In this document: one piece after another, positions 52,730 through 61,826 of the stretch
Position numbering within the stretch: the first letter of the stretch is position 1
Layout: each line of letters opens with the position of its first letter
Assembly: GCF_004368405.1 (NCBI RefSeq)
Contig: NZ_SBJH01000071.1
Coordinates: forward strand, 1 to 64,000
Source: Olivibacter sp. XZL3
GTDB lineage: Bacteria; Bacteroidota; Bacteroidia; Sphingobacteriales; Sphingobacteriaceae
DNA: 64,000 nucleotides
Reading direction: 5' to 3'
Made by a program: the position numbers and the translations under genes
Notes under the pieces: generated by a model
The model's input: only the letters and a program-made list of their open reading frames with translations
What the model was told of the DNA's origin: nothing
Database searches by the model: none

Positions 52730-53638
52730 ATGAATAACTATAAAGCTCCTCAACACAGATCAAACTCGGGCAGGGTATGGGTAGGACTTATTATTATCAT
52801 CATTGGGTTTTCGATGTTATCAAATACGCTCGGCTTTATATTCGATTTTCCAAATTGGCTATTCTCATGGCCTATGTGGCTCATCGTTATAGGCTTAGTA
52901 CTTGGGGCACGAAATAACTTCAAAAAGCCTTCATCCTTTATACTAATTCTTATCGGCTGTTTCTTCTTAATAGAAAGAATGTTCGATGTGAGTCTTGGCA
53001 GATTTTTTTGGCCTGCATTTATCATATTGCTTGGCTGTTGGCTGATTGCCGGCAGGAATAGAAGATATTTTTCGCCCCCGTCACCTTCGGATCCGCACAC
53101 AGACCCCTACGGCGAGCGTTCAAAAAACACCGACTCATTCACCCCGCCTAAACATCCCTATCAATCGGATCTCGATTGGGATAAAAGGGTGACCAACGAA
53201 ACGGACACCTCAACAGAACAAGACAATCAAGAAGGTTCGGCTTTTCAAGCCGAACCTGACACGTTTTATAATAGCGAACAATCCTCCGGAAAAATAAGTG
53301 AAGATTATATCGACTCGGTTTCTATTTTCGGACAAGTAAAAAAGAACATCTATTCGAAAGACTTCAAAGGAGGAGATATCGTTAACATCATGGGTGGAGC
53401 CGACATTAACCTCATTCAGGCCGACATAAAGCACCCGGTAATTCTGGAAGTGGTACAAATTTTCGGTGGAACGACCATCCTGGTTCCTTCTCACTGGAAA
53501 GTAAACCCCGAGATGACAGCCATTTTTGGAGGAGTGGAAGATAAACGCTTTATCAATAATGTGGCTGTAGACAATCGCAAAAACCTGATCATAAAAGGCA
53601 CGTCCATTTTCGGAGGTATTACAATTAAAAGTATTTAA
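52730..53638 (+). CDS. LiaF-like membrane protein (DUF5668 plus LiaF C-terminal domain)
   Basis: The 302 residues have three to four membrane helices at the N-terminus (VWVGLIIIIIGFSMLSNTLG, WPMWLIVIGLVLGA, FILILIGCFFLIE, FWPAFIILLGCWLIAG), a long polar linker (115-195), and a C-terminal repetitive beta domain with VSIFGQVKKNIYSKDFKGGD, IVNIMGGADINL, VVQIFGGTTILV, AIFGGVEDK and TSIFGGITI, the LiaF-C pattern. The family includes inhibitors of cell-envelope stress two-component systems in Bacillota. The start at 52730 is chosen: an upstream frame from 52661 is poorly supported. It precedes a sensor kinase by 21 bases. Confidence 0.82.
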   Translation: MNNYKAPQHRSNSGRVWVGLIIIIIGFSMLSNTLGFIFDFPNWLFSWPMWLIVIGLVLGARNNFKKPSSFILILIGCFFLIERMFDVSLGRFFWPAFIILLGCWLIAGRNRRYFSPPSPSDPHTDPYGERSKNTDSFTPPKHPYQSDLDWDKRVTNETDTSTEQDNQEGSAFQAEPDTFYNSEQSSGKISEDYIDSVSIFGQVKKNIYSKDFKGGDIVNIMGGADINLIQADIKHPVILEVVQIFGGTTILVPSHWKVNPEMTAIFGGVEDKRFINNVAVDNRKNLIIKGTSIFGGITIKSI

Positions 53639-53659
53639 CTGTTAAGATTCCCAAATTCA

Positions 53660-54703
53660 ATGGCGTCAACCGCACTTATCACGTCCAGGCAAAAGCTCAT
53701 TGCTATCAGCTGTGTATCGGTCTGGGTAGGCACGCTCATTATACAAACCGGCCTGCTCCTTTGGTTTGACTTTATTTTTGAGCTTGCACTCTTAGATAGT
53801 TTAGTTAGTGCTACTACTATTTCGGCCGCTTGCTATATTATCGCTAATAACTTAAATTATTATCAACCGCGCAAAGAACGTTATTTCTATATTATTATCT
53901 GGGGCCTATCATTGGCCGCCATCAGTCTCACAATCAACCGCTATATAATACAATACATTATAAAGGATAAATCTTATTTGGCTTTTCTTGATTTATCACT
54001 CCCCATAAGGTATTGTACCAACGGCTTGGTAATTGCTTGGGTCGCTATGATGCAAGTTCTATGGAACACATTACACGACCAAAAAGAAAACGAACAACGA
54101 AAAGCCGACGCAGAAAAACTTGCGCGCGAAGCAGAGCTTTATAACCTCCGACAGCAGCTCCAACCACACTTCCTTTTCAATAGCTTAAATTCTATCATTG
54201 CACTCATCGGACGAAAGCCAGAGGAAGCTAGAAATATGACCTTCCAGCTTTCTGACTTTTTACGAGGGACGCTCAGAAAAGACGACCAACAGCTGATACC
54301 GCTGAAAGATGAGATTGAACACTTAAAGCTCTATTTAGAAATAGAGAAAGTCCGCTTCGGTCATCGCCTCGATACGGATATACTTATGGAAGACTGCGAA
54401 GACTGCTTATTGCCCGCTATGATTCTGCAACCATTGGTTGAAAACGCCATTAAATATGGTCTGTATGACACCACCGGTCAGGTAAAAATTGCCATTTGGG
54501 CAAAAAAAGACGAAAATCATTTATTGGTGGCTATTCAAAACCCTTTCGATAAAGACAGCAACCTACCGCATAAAGGCACTGGGTTCGGACTAAGAGGCGT
54601 GCAACGAAGATTGTTTTTATTGTTTGGACGAACGGATTTGTTGCAAACTCACCATACAGCACATATCTTTACAAGTAATATAAAAATACCACAATATGAT
54701 TAA
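53660..54703 (+). CDS. LytS-type sensor histidine kinase
   Basis: The 347 residues have four membrane helices (about 13-36, 42-63, 74-97, 117-135) and a cytoplasmic His_kinase domain of the LytS/YehU kind: phosphate-accepting H170 in QLQPHFLFNSLNSII, then MTFQLSDFLRGTLRK, ILQPLVENAIKYGLYD (N-box) and GTGFGLRGVQRRL (G-box). It follows the LiaF-like gene and overlaps the response regulator by eight bases. A role in envelope stress sensing is inferred from the LiaF-like partner. Confidence 0.93.
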   Translation: MASTALITSRQKLIAISCVSVWVGTLIIQTGLLLWFDFIFELALLDSLVSATTISAACYIIANNLNYYQPRKERYFYIIIWGLSLAAISLTINRYIIQYIIKDKSYLAFLDLSLPIRYCTNGLVIAWVAMMQVLWNTLHDQKENEQRKADAEKLAREAELYNLRQQLQPHFLFNSLNSIIALIGRKPEEARNMTFQLSDFLRGTLRKDDQQLIPLKDEIEHLKLYLEIEKVRFGHRLDTDILMEDCEDCLLPAMILQPLVENAIKYGLYDTTGQVKIAIWAKKDENHLLVAIQNPFDKDSNLPHKGTGFGLRGVQRRLFLLFGRTDLLQTHHTAHIFTSNIKIPQYD

Positions 54704-55442
54704 AGCTGTTTTGATAGACGATGAACCGCTCGCTCGAAGCATCATTAGCGAGTATTTGGCCGACTATAAAGAAATACAGATTATTGAAGAGTGTAACGAT
54801 GGATTCGAAGGGGCAAAAGCCATTATGCAACATCAACCGGACTTGGTTTTTTTGGATATACAAATGCCAAAAATCAACGGCTTCGAAATGTTAGAGCTCA
54901 TTGATCAACAACCTCCTGTTATATTTACGACCGCATTCGATGAGTATGCCATCAGAGCCTTCGAAAAGTATGCAATAGACTACTTACTTAAACCGATCAG
55001 TAAATCGCGCTTCGATCAAGCGATAAGCAAATTCCTTCAACAACGAAATGTACAAAGTACAGTGGCACTGGAACAAACAAAAAAGATGTTGGAGACGATC
55101 AGTCCCTCCCCTTCCCTCGAACGTATCGTCGTAAAAACCGGCAATAAAATAAATGTAATCGCAGCAGATAACCTGATCTGCCTTGAAGCGGATGACGACT
55201 ATGTCCATTTACACACCACAACGGGAAGCTACTTGAAGAATAAAACGATGGCTTTTTTTGAAAAAGAATTGGATCCTAACATATTTGTGAGAATTCATCG
55301 TTCTTATATAGTACGTATAGATAGCATCGTCAGACTCGAAGCCTTCGAAAAGGAAAGCCATATTGCCATCCTTAGCAACAATATGAAGGTAAACGTAAGT
55401 AAATCAGGCTATTCAAAACTTAAACAGGTTTTAGACATTTAA
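54696..55442 (+). CDS. LytTR-family response regulator
   Basis: The 248 residues have a receiver domain (1-120; acidic pair D8, D9 in LIDDEP, phosphate acceptor D54 in FLDIQMP, K in YLLKPI) and a LytTR DNA-binding domain (about 140-245; RIVVKTGNKINVIAADNLIC, ADDDYVHLHTTTGSYL, FVRIHRSYIVRIDSI). It is the partner of the overlapping sensor kinase. Targets are unknown; the downstream serine hydrolase and upstream LiaF-like gene are candidates. Confidence 0.95.
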   Translation: MIKAVLIDDEPLARSIISEYLADYKEIQIIEECNDGFEGAKAIMQHQPDLVFLDIQMPKINGFEMLELIDQQPPVIFTTAFDEYAIRAFEKYAIDYLLKPISKSRFDQAISKFLQQRNVQSTVALEQTKKMLETISPSPSLERIVVKTGNKINVIAADNLICLEADDDYVHLHTTTGSYLKNKTMAFFEKELDPNIFVRIHRSYIVRIDSIVRLEAFEKESHIAILSNNMKVNVSKSGYSKLKQVLDI

Positions 55443-55457
55443 GATATTATTCAAATA

Positions 55458-56912
55458 ATGCACCGATATTTGCTCATAGCCGTTTTATTTTTTGTTGGAT
55501 ATTTTTCATGCTCCGCTCAAGACCAAAACAGTGATACAATAGTAGATCGATTTAAAAACTTTTTCAATAGCCATCAATCAGATTCTATTTATCAACAATG
55601 GAGTCAGCAGGCAAAGGCAGCGGTATCTAAATCGCAACTTGACTCCCTACTAAACCAACAGCTTTATCCCTTGGGCAAGCTCGAAAGCGCTACCTTTCTT
55701 AAAACCGAAAACGACCTCGAGCATTTTAAACTTGCATTTTCACAAGAAACGCTGAAACTCGTTTTGGGAATTGATTCTAATAACAAAATAGGAACTTTCC
55801 TTTTTCAGCCCCTTGATGAATCCGTGAAAGAAAGCGACACAACCAGCGTACCCGCAAAAAAAGACACCGTCAGCCTGTCAAAAAACAGCTCGCCAACAAC
55901 AGAAAATACGGTAGACAACTGGGTTGACTCACTTGCACTCCAATATATTAACACGCCCGGGACCTGCGGCCTTGCAATTGGTATTATACATAACGGCAAA
56001 GCAAGTTATTATTATTACGGTGAAACCATTCGGGGCAATAAGGTATTGCCAGACCAGGGAACCTTATTTGAGATTGGCTCCATTACCAAAACGTTTACGG
56101 CAACCCTTCTGGCAAATGCAACCTTGACAGACAGCATCAATCTTAACGATCCGATCGCCAAGTATTTACCCGACAGCGTAGCCCAAAATACCGCATTAGA
56201 AAAAATCAACTTTCAAAATTTAGCAACACATACATCAGGCCTTCCGCGCTTGCCCGATAATATCAACCCGAAAGAGCCTTTAGACCCTTATAAAGACTAT
56301 AATAGAAACGCGCTGTTCGCTTATCTTAAAAACTATAAACAACGGAATGCACCCGATTCTGTTTACGAATACAGTAATCTCGGATACGGAATCATCGGCG
56401 AAATATTGGCCTATAAAAAGAACTCTTCCTATAATGAACTGGTGGAAAAAACAATATGCGGTCCTTTAGAATTAATCAACACTACGGAGTTTCCCGGTGG
56501 GGATAACCTCGCTAAATTTATCCCCACCTATAATGAAAAAGGAGAACTGACGCCGCATTGGCATTTTCTGGCTTTAAGTGGCGCCGGATCTTTAAAATCG
56601 ACCATCCGGGATTTGCTTAAGTTTGCAGAAAGCAACATCAATATTCCCAATACAACTTTGGGAAAAGCAATAGCGCTTACGCACAAACCATCATGGCTTC
56701 TTTCCGAGACGCAAGACCTCGGCCTAGCGTGGCATATAAATATAGAAAACTTCCAAGAAATTTTTTGGCATAATGGAGGCACCTTCGGCAGCAGTAGTTT
56801 CCTGGCCTTCGCTCCTGACAAGAAAATTGCGGTTGTGGTACTGGCCAACGCCGCAAAATCGGTAGACAGCATCGGCTTTTCGCTAATAAACAACCTAATC
56901 GCAAACCACTGA
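55458..56912 (+). CDS. Serine hydrolase of the beta-lactamase class C/PBP4* fold
   Basis: The 484-residue secreted protein has a signal peptide (1-20), a DUF3887-like N-terminal domain (about 25-120, FKNFFNSHQSDSIYQQWSQQ), a serine/threonine-rich linker (121-150) and a beta-lactamase-type domain from 150. Catalytic motifs are SITK (S208-K211), YSN (305-307 in YEYSNLGYG) and the third motif HNGG (FWHNGGTFGSSSFLAF). Such enzymes act as D-Ala-D-Ala peptidases, esterases or peptide amidases; a resistance beta-lactamase is not implied. It follows the LytTR regulator by 15 bases and belongs to that operon. Confidence 0.88.
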   Translation: MHRYLLIAVLFFVGYFSCSAQDQNSDTIVDRFKNFFNSHQSDSIYQQWSQQAKAAVSKSQLDSLLNQQLYPLGKLESATFLKTENDLEHFKLAFSQETLKLVLGIDSNNKIGTFLFQPLDESVKESDTTSVPAKKDTVSLSKNSSPTTENTVDNWVDSLALQYINTPGTCGLAIGIIHNGKASYYYYGETIRGNKVLPDQGTLFEIGSITKTFTATLLANATLTDSINLNDPIAKYLPDSVAQNTALEKINFQNLATHTSGLPRLPDNINPKEPLDPYKDYNRNALFAYLKNYKQRNAPDSVYEYSNLGYGIIGEILAYKKNSSYNELVEKTICGPLELINTTEFPGGDNLAKFIPTYNEKGELTPHWHFLALSGAGSLKSTIRDLLKFAESNINIPNTTLGKAIALTHKPSWLLSETQDLGLAWHINIENFQEIFWHNGGTFGSSSFLAFAPDKKIAVVVLANAAKSVDSIGFSLINNLIANH

Positions 56913-56938
56913 CCCCATGCGCAAACGCGACTAAAACG

Positions 56939-57532
56939 TTAATCGGTCAGCTTATGCCCATCGACTTTTTTTAGGAGATTTTCAATAACTTTGGGAAAAT
57001 GCTGATGTTCCAGTTGCTGCCCTTTGAACTTCACCATCTCCAAATTGTCACCGGGTTCTATCCTAAATCGAGCTTGGTATATAATCTCTCCCTCATCAAA
57101 GTGCTCGTTTACATAATGAATAGTAATGCCAGACTCTTCCTCCTTGTTGTCCAAAATAGCTTGGTGGACACGATCTCCATACATCCCTTTTCCACCATAG
57201 GCCGGCAATAAAGCGGGGTGTATATTGATGATCTTTTCAGGAAATGCTTTGAGTAAATTTGCAGGTATCAGCCACAAAAAACCTGCAAGAACCACTAGAT
57301 CGATTTGCATGCGATTTAACAACTCAACTATATGGTCTGTATGGTAGAATTCGTGACGGTCAAATACGTGAGAAGGGACTTCAAAGTTATCGGCCCGTTG
57401 CAATACATAGGCCTCAGGATTATTAGTTAATATTAAAGAAACTTCCGCATCTTGACTATATTTAAAGTGCTCCATTATCTTTTGGGCATTGGAGCCTGAG
57501 CCAGACGCAAAAATAGCTATGCGTTTTTTCAT
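56939..57532 (-). CDS. purN: Phosphoribosylglycinamide formyltransferase (GART)
   Basis: Third step of purine synthesis, using 10-formyl-tetrahydrofolate. The 197 residues show the substrate loop IAIFASGSGSNAQKIMEHF (4-22), LAGFLWLIPANLL, the catalytic NIHPALLPAYGGKG and the EESGITIHYVNEHFDEGEII folate segment with the catalytic aspartate. Normal length. A -7 box (TAACTTTG, 57584-57577) lies 45 bases upstream of the ATG, so it is probably an independent unit; purH is only 770 bases away but on the other strand. Confidence 0.96.
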   Translation of the reverse strand: MKKRIAIFASGSGSNAQKIMEHFKYSQDAEVSLILTNNPEAYVLQRADNFEVPSHVFDRHEFYHTDHIVELLNRMQIDLVVLAGFLWLIPANLLKAFPEKIINIHPALLPAYGGKGMYGDRVHQAILDNKEEESGITIHYVNEHFDEGEIIYQARFRIEPGDNLEMVKFKGQQLEHQHFPKVIENLLKKVDGHKLTD

Positions 57533-57576
57533 ACAGTATTAATTTAACACGATGAGTCTTATCTCGTAATTTACGC

Positions 57577-57584
57577 CAAAGTTA
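57577..57584 (-). promoter_or_regulatory. Promoter -7 box of purN
   Basis: TAACTTTG on the minus strand matches TAnnTTTG, leader about 40 bases. It is identical to the purH -7 box at 58274-58281. Confidence 0.5.
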
Positions 57585-57694
57585 ACTATTATGCTGCATT
57601 TATTCTGTCGGTTGATGACATCTCAACGTAAATTTGACTTAGTCGCTCCTCGCTTTCCGTCATAATTTTTACTTTTACTTTATAATAAAATTTT

Positions 57695-58207
57695 ATGAAA
57701 CAAAATATCTATTCCTACGCTATTAACATGCTACTGGCATGTATACTCAGTGTCACTACTGCTTGTGCACAAAAAACCGGTCAGGTCCCAAAAGAGATTC
57801 CAGAATTCACCTTCTATACCGTCGACAAAGACGCCCCCTTCACCCGCAACAACTTGGCTTCTAATGGAAAAAACATAGCGATTCTCTTTTTTGATCCAGG
57901 CTGTAGTCATTGTCAGCAAGAAGTACTGGCCCTGGGAAAAAATTACAGCAACATAAAAAATGTAAACCTTTACTTGGTTGCCATGCAAGAAAAGAATCTG
58001 ATCAATGCGTTTATGTCGATGTATGGGGGACAACTTCGGGATAAAAACAATGTAACGCTTTTACATGACAAAAACTATGAATTTATAGGCAAATTCAAAC
58101 CCACTCAGTATCCGGCAACCTTTGTATACGGTAGTGATAAAAGACTCAAGAAATATTGGGACGGCGAAAAAAACATCGCGGAAATTATCAAAGCATTAAA
58201 TCTCTAG
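57695..58207 (+). CDS. Exported thioredoxin-fold protein
   Basis: The 170 residues begin with a signal peptide ending near a cysteine (SVTTACAQ, C24; lipoprotein or SPI cleavage both possible). The mature part has the thioredoxin-like fold with the redox motif CSHC (C70, C73) in IAILFFDPGCSHCQQEVLAL, the cis-proline region YPATFVYG and a final helix. It resembles AhpC/TSA or TlpA-type redoxins that keep periplasmic cysteines or cytochromes reduced. No partner gene is adjacent. Its exact substrate is unknown. Confidence 0.82.
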   Translation: MKQNIYSYAINMLLACILSVTTACAQKTGQVPKEIPEFTFYTVDKDAPFTRNNLASNGKNIAILFFDPGCSHCQQEVLALGKNYSNIKNVNLYLVAMQEKNLINAFMSMYGGQLRDKNNVTLLHDKNYEFIGKFKPTQYPATFVYGSDKRLKKYWDGEKNIAEIIKALNL

Positions 58208-58273
58208 CGTAAGGCCTACAATATCGCCTAAAACTCTATGCAAAGGCCGTGGTAACTAATCAATATAAAATGC

Positions 58274-58281
58274 TAACTTTG
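58274..58281 (+). promoter_or_regulatory. Promoter -7 box of purH
   Basis: TAACTTTG, exact TAnnTTTG match, 20 bases before the ATG at 58302. The -33 element is not clear. Confidence 0.5.
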
Positions 58282-58301
58282 CTTTTTTTAAATCATCAGT
58301 A

Positions 58302-59828
58302 ATGAGTCATCCCGTTAAAATTAAAAACGCATTAATTTCTGTATATTACAAGGGCAATCTAGCGCCTCTGGTTGAAGTGTTACACAGTTATGGTGTTCAC
58401 TTCTATTCTACTGGAGGAACAGAGAAATTTATTAAAGATCTCAATATTCCTGTAACACCGGTCGAAGATCTAACAGGGTATCCGTCCATCTTGGGAGGCC
58501 GCGTAAAAACCTTGCACCCGAAGGTGTTCGGCGGCATTTTGGGCCGCAGGTCTTTGGCGGAAGACAAGGAGACCTTAGAAACCTATGAAATTCCAGAAAT
58601 GGATCTGGTAATCGTTGATCTATATCCATTTGAAGAGACGGTGGCTTCCGGCGCGCCCGAAGAGGATATTATAGAAAAAATCGATATCGGCGGCATTTCC
58701 TTGATCCGTGCAGCTGCAAAAAACTATAATGATGTTGTTATCATATCCTCAAAAGACGATTACACAACACTGGCTGATATATTAAAGGAAAATGAGGGAT
58801 ATACCTCTTTAGCGCAACGAAAGTCTTTTGCAAAAAAAGCGTTCAACACCTCCTCCCATTACGATACAGCTATCTTCAAATACTTCAACCAGGAAGAGCC
58901 ATTAGAGGTATTTAAATATAGTGAGCAGAAAAAGACTCCCTTACGTTATGGCGAGAACCCACACCAGAAAGGGGCTTTTTATGGCGATCTTGACGCCTTG
59001 TTCAAAAAGCTTAACGGAAAAGAGCTTTCCTATAATAATTTAGTGGATATTGATGCGGCTGTAGCACTGATAGACGAGTTCCAAGAGCCCACTTTTGCTA
59101 TCCTGAAACACACCAACGCCTGCGGTGTCGCAAGCAGAAGCACGATCTTAGAGGCTTGGCAGGATGCCCTGGCCTGCGACCCTATTTCTGCCTTCGGTGG
59201 CGTATTAATCTGTAATCGCCCCATTGAACAGGATGCGGCCGAAGAAATTAATAAACTATTTTTTGAAGTGCTGATAGCGCCTTCTTTTACACCCGAAGCT
59301 CTTCGGGTGCTGGTAAGCCGCAAGAACAGGATCATACTGGAACGAAACGACATCGAATTACCTAAAAATCAATTCAAAAGTCTCTTAAATGGCATTATTG
59401 AGCAGGACAAAGATTTGGTCATTGAAGATAAGGAAGGAATGACCACGGTAACAGACCGGACGCCTTCAGAAGAAGATTATGCAAACCTGTTTTTTGCCAA
59501 CAAGATCGTCAAACATACGAAATCGAATACCATCGTATTTGCAAAAAACAATCAGCTTCTAGCCAGCGGTGTCGGACAAACATCACGCGTAGACGCATTA
59601 AAACAAGCGATCGAAAAAGCGAAGTCTTTTGGTTTCGACTTACGCGGATCCGCTATGGCTTCTGATGCATTCTTTCCGTTTCCTGACTGTGTGGAAATCG
59701 CTGCTGACGCCGGTATTGCAGCCGTGCTTCAACCCGGTGGATCAATAAAAGACAAAGACTCTATTGATATGGCCAACAAAAAAGGCATATCCATGGTAAC
59801 GACGGGTATCCGACACTTCAAACATTAA
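58302..59828 (+). CDS. purH: Bifunctional AICAR formyltransferase/IMP cyclohydrolase
   Basis: Last two steps of purine synthesis to IMP. The 508 residues have the N-terminal MGS-like cyclohydrolase domain (VKIKNALISVYYKGNLAPLV, YSTGGTEKFIKD, GGRVKTLHPKVFGGILGRRS) and the C-terminal formyltransferase (PLRYGENPHQKGAFYG, ILKHTNACGVASRS, SAFGGVLICNRPI, RGSAMASDAFFPFPDCVE, LQPGGSIKDKDSIDMANKKG). Normal length and intact. It ends at a bidirectional terminator shared with the convergent transglutaminase gene. Confidence 0.97.
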   Translation: MSHPVKIKNALISVYYKGNLAPLVEVLHSYGVHFYSTGGTEKFIKDLNIPVTPVEDLTGYPSILGGRVKTLHPKVFGGILGRRSLAEDKETLETYEIPEMDLVIVDLYPFEETVASGAPEEDIIEKIDIGGISLIRAAAKNYNDVVIISSKDDYTTLADILKENEGYTSLAQRKSFAKKAFNTSSHYDTAIFKYFNQEEPLEVFKYSEQKKTPLRYGENPHQKGAFYGDLDALFKKLNGKELSYNNLVDIDAAVALIDEFQEPTFAILKHTNACGVASRSTILEAWQDALACDPISAFGGVLICNRPIEQDAAEEINKLFFEVLIAPSFTPEALRVLVSRKNRIILERNDIELPKNQFKSLLNGIIEQDKDLVIEDKEGMTTVTDRTPSEEDYANLFFANKIVKHTKSNTIVFAKNNQLLASGVGQTSRVDALKQAIEKAKSFGFDLRGSAMASDAFFPFPDCVEIAADAGIAAVLQPGGSIKDKDSIDMANKKGISMVTTGIRHFKH

Positions 59829-59857
59829 CAGGAAAACTGTTTGTTTATCTCCTTTAG

Positions 59858-59892
59858 TAAAAAGACCAGCGCCATTGAGCCCTGGTCTTTCT
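59858..59892. terminator. Terminator between purH and the transglutaminase genes
   Basis: AAAGACCAG (59861-59869) pairs with CTGGTCTTT (59882-59890) around a 12-base loop, with A- and T-rich flanks on both strands. Confidence 0.82.
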
Positions 59893-59895
59893 AAT

Positions 59896-61801
59896 TTATA
59901 GCTGCTCTAAAAATACAACCTTGCCTAAATCTGCCTGATAAACTGCATTAATAAACTGTGCAAAAGCAAGGTACTTTTCGGGCGCAAACTGCCCTTCATG
60001 CAGTATGAGCGCTCTATAGAAAAAAAGGTCATTTCCTTCCACATATAACCTCATGGTAAAAGAACCGAACTCCGTATCAAGCTCAATATTAGAAGGCTTT
60101 AGATCAACGCGATAATCTTTTGGAAAAGTAAAGACCAGCGAATCCACATCTTTATATCCGCTGTTTAAAAAGAGAGGCATTGTTCGTTCCTGCGTTGTTG
60201 GAACAGCTGCTCTTCGATTAAAAAGATTTGGAATCAGATAAATCCGCTTTCCGCTTTTCGGCGCATACCTACGGACCTCGATATTAAACCGTTCGTTTAG
60301 TTGCAGATCATGAGCTTCTTTTTGAACGTAGGTGATATTTTTAAACGCAATATTGTCCACATGGTATATTTCTTTCAACTGCTTCTCTTGTTCTATTGAT
60401 GGAAGTCCCAGTACGGCAAACCGATTGTCAAATTGGTTCCCATAGAAAGAAGTGGATAACGGCCCTTTAACATCTCCTTCTTTATCTAAAACGAACCGCC
60501 CTTCTCTTTTCTGCAAATTTTCCTCCGCTGCAAAGCCCGGTGTCCGGAGCAATTTACCACCCTCTTCCGTACACGCAAACACAATTCGGTCGGCCGTGAA
60601 GCTACCCAAAAAACCAAAAGGAACTTGCTGACTTGTGCATTCCAGCCACACGATATCCTGCTCCAAAGGAACCGCTAAAATAACATGGTTCCCTTGGTTC
60701 ATACTTGCAAAACTGGCATCCATATCCCGCTTAATATCTCCAGCATTTACCACGCAATAATAAGAAGAGATACCAGCTACAGATAAAAGTGATTGCATAT
60801 AATTAACTAAAGCCTTACAGTCCCCATATCCTAATTGTTCGACCTGATCGGCGGCCATAGGCTGAAACCCGCCTATTCCTATTTGAACACTTACATATCG
60901 TACCTTTTGCTGAAGGTGTTTATACAGTACGCGCACTTTCTTTTTATCACTGCTTAGATCAGCCGTTAGCACGTTCACTTGAGCAATCATTTGTGGTGTC
61001 GGCTTTTGCCGTTCCATTAACAAATCATTATATACCCACTTACCGGTCTTGCCAGTTCGTATAGTTCCCCTTTTTACCATAATAATAAAACTTTTCTGGA
61101 GCAACTTTTATTCTTATTTGTTGCCGCTCGTTGGGTGGTGAAAATGGCTCTTTTTTTCTAGCCAGCAACCGGTGAACCTCCCAAGTATGTTTTTTCTGCT
61201 TATCGTTTTCCTCGTCCAAACGCTTCCCATCAAAATTCACTTCTTTAATGTTAACGGCCTCCCCTCGCCCATAGAGCAAGGTATAACTGCTCTGTTCTAC
61301 TGATAGGTCCGGATATAAATTAGGAACCCAATCTGGAATAACCAGATTTTGCTTTAATTTCAATTCATAGTCATATATCACCGTAAAAGGGTATTGTGAT
61401 ACATTTGGAAGGAAATGCTTGACACGGTTATCCTCAAATAGCGAAAAACTGCTCACCGCGCTTTCATCAGAAAAGTCTTTCAAGCTTATTTTCTTTATTA
61501 GATTGCCGTCCTGGTCTTGAATAATGCCGTTAACGGATTTTATTTGCGTGCTCTTATCGTACAGTATGGCCAATCTCGCACGCTCATGACCTACAGAATT
61601 GAAAACTGTTAACACTTGCTTCACCCGCAAAACGACATCATTAGCCGACCGCATGTCGACAACCCATTGTTGATTTCTTATAACCGCATTGGCTCTGACT
61701 TTCAGGGCCTGCGGAATATCGGCGACGGAAAAGTGCTCTTGTGCAACCGCCTTCGTCGCAAAAAAAACAAATAACAGACTTATATAACACCTATTTAGCA
61801 T
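59896..61801 (-). pseudogene. DUF3857/transglutaminase protein split by a frameshift
   Basis: Two frames together make one secreted protein of about 635 residues. The N-terminal part (61801-61040) has a signal peptide (NRCYISLLFVFFATKAVAQ) and the DUF3857 domain, ending NYTNWQDR then stop. The C-terminal part (from about 61050 to 59896) continues GKWVYNDLLMERQKPTPQM and holds the transglutaminase-like core with an intact cysteine (LGYGDCKALVNYM) and histidine (GNHVILAVP), then the beta-sandwich end. A change of one inserted or two deleted bases at about 61043-61050 accounts for the split; there is no slippery run. It lies next to an intact paralogue. Either a real recent inactivation or a read error. 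Confidence 0.75.
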
Positions 61802-61826
61802 AACATAGCTTCTGGATAAAGTTTCT

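Noticed and set aside
55458-56912. Class C beta-lactamase (antibiotic resistance gene)
   Set aside because: The motifs fit the broad serine-hydrolase family (SITK, YSN, HNGG), but the N-terminal DUF3887-like domain and operon context point to an envelope hydrolase; resistance cannot be claimed.
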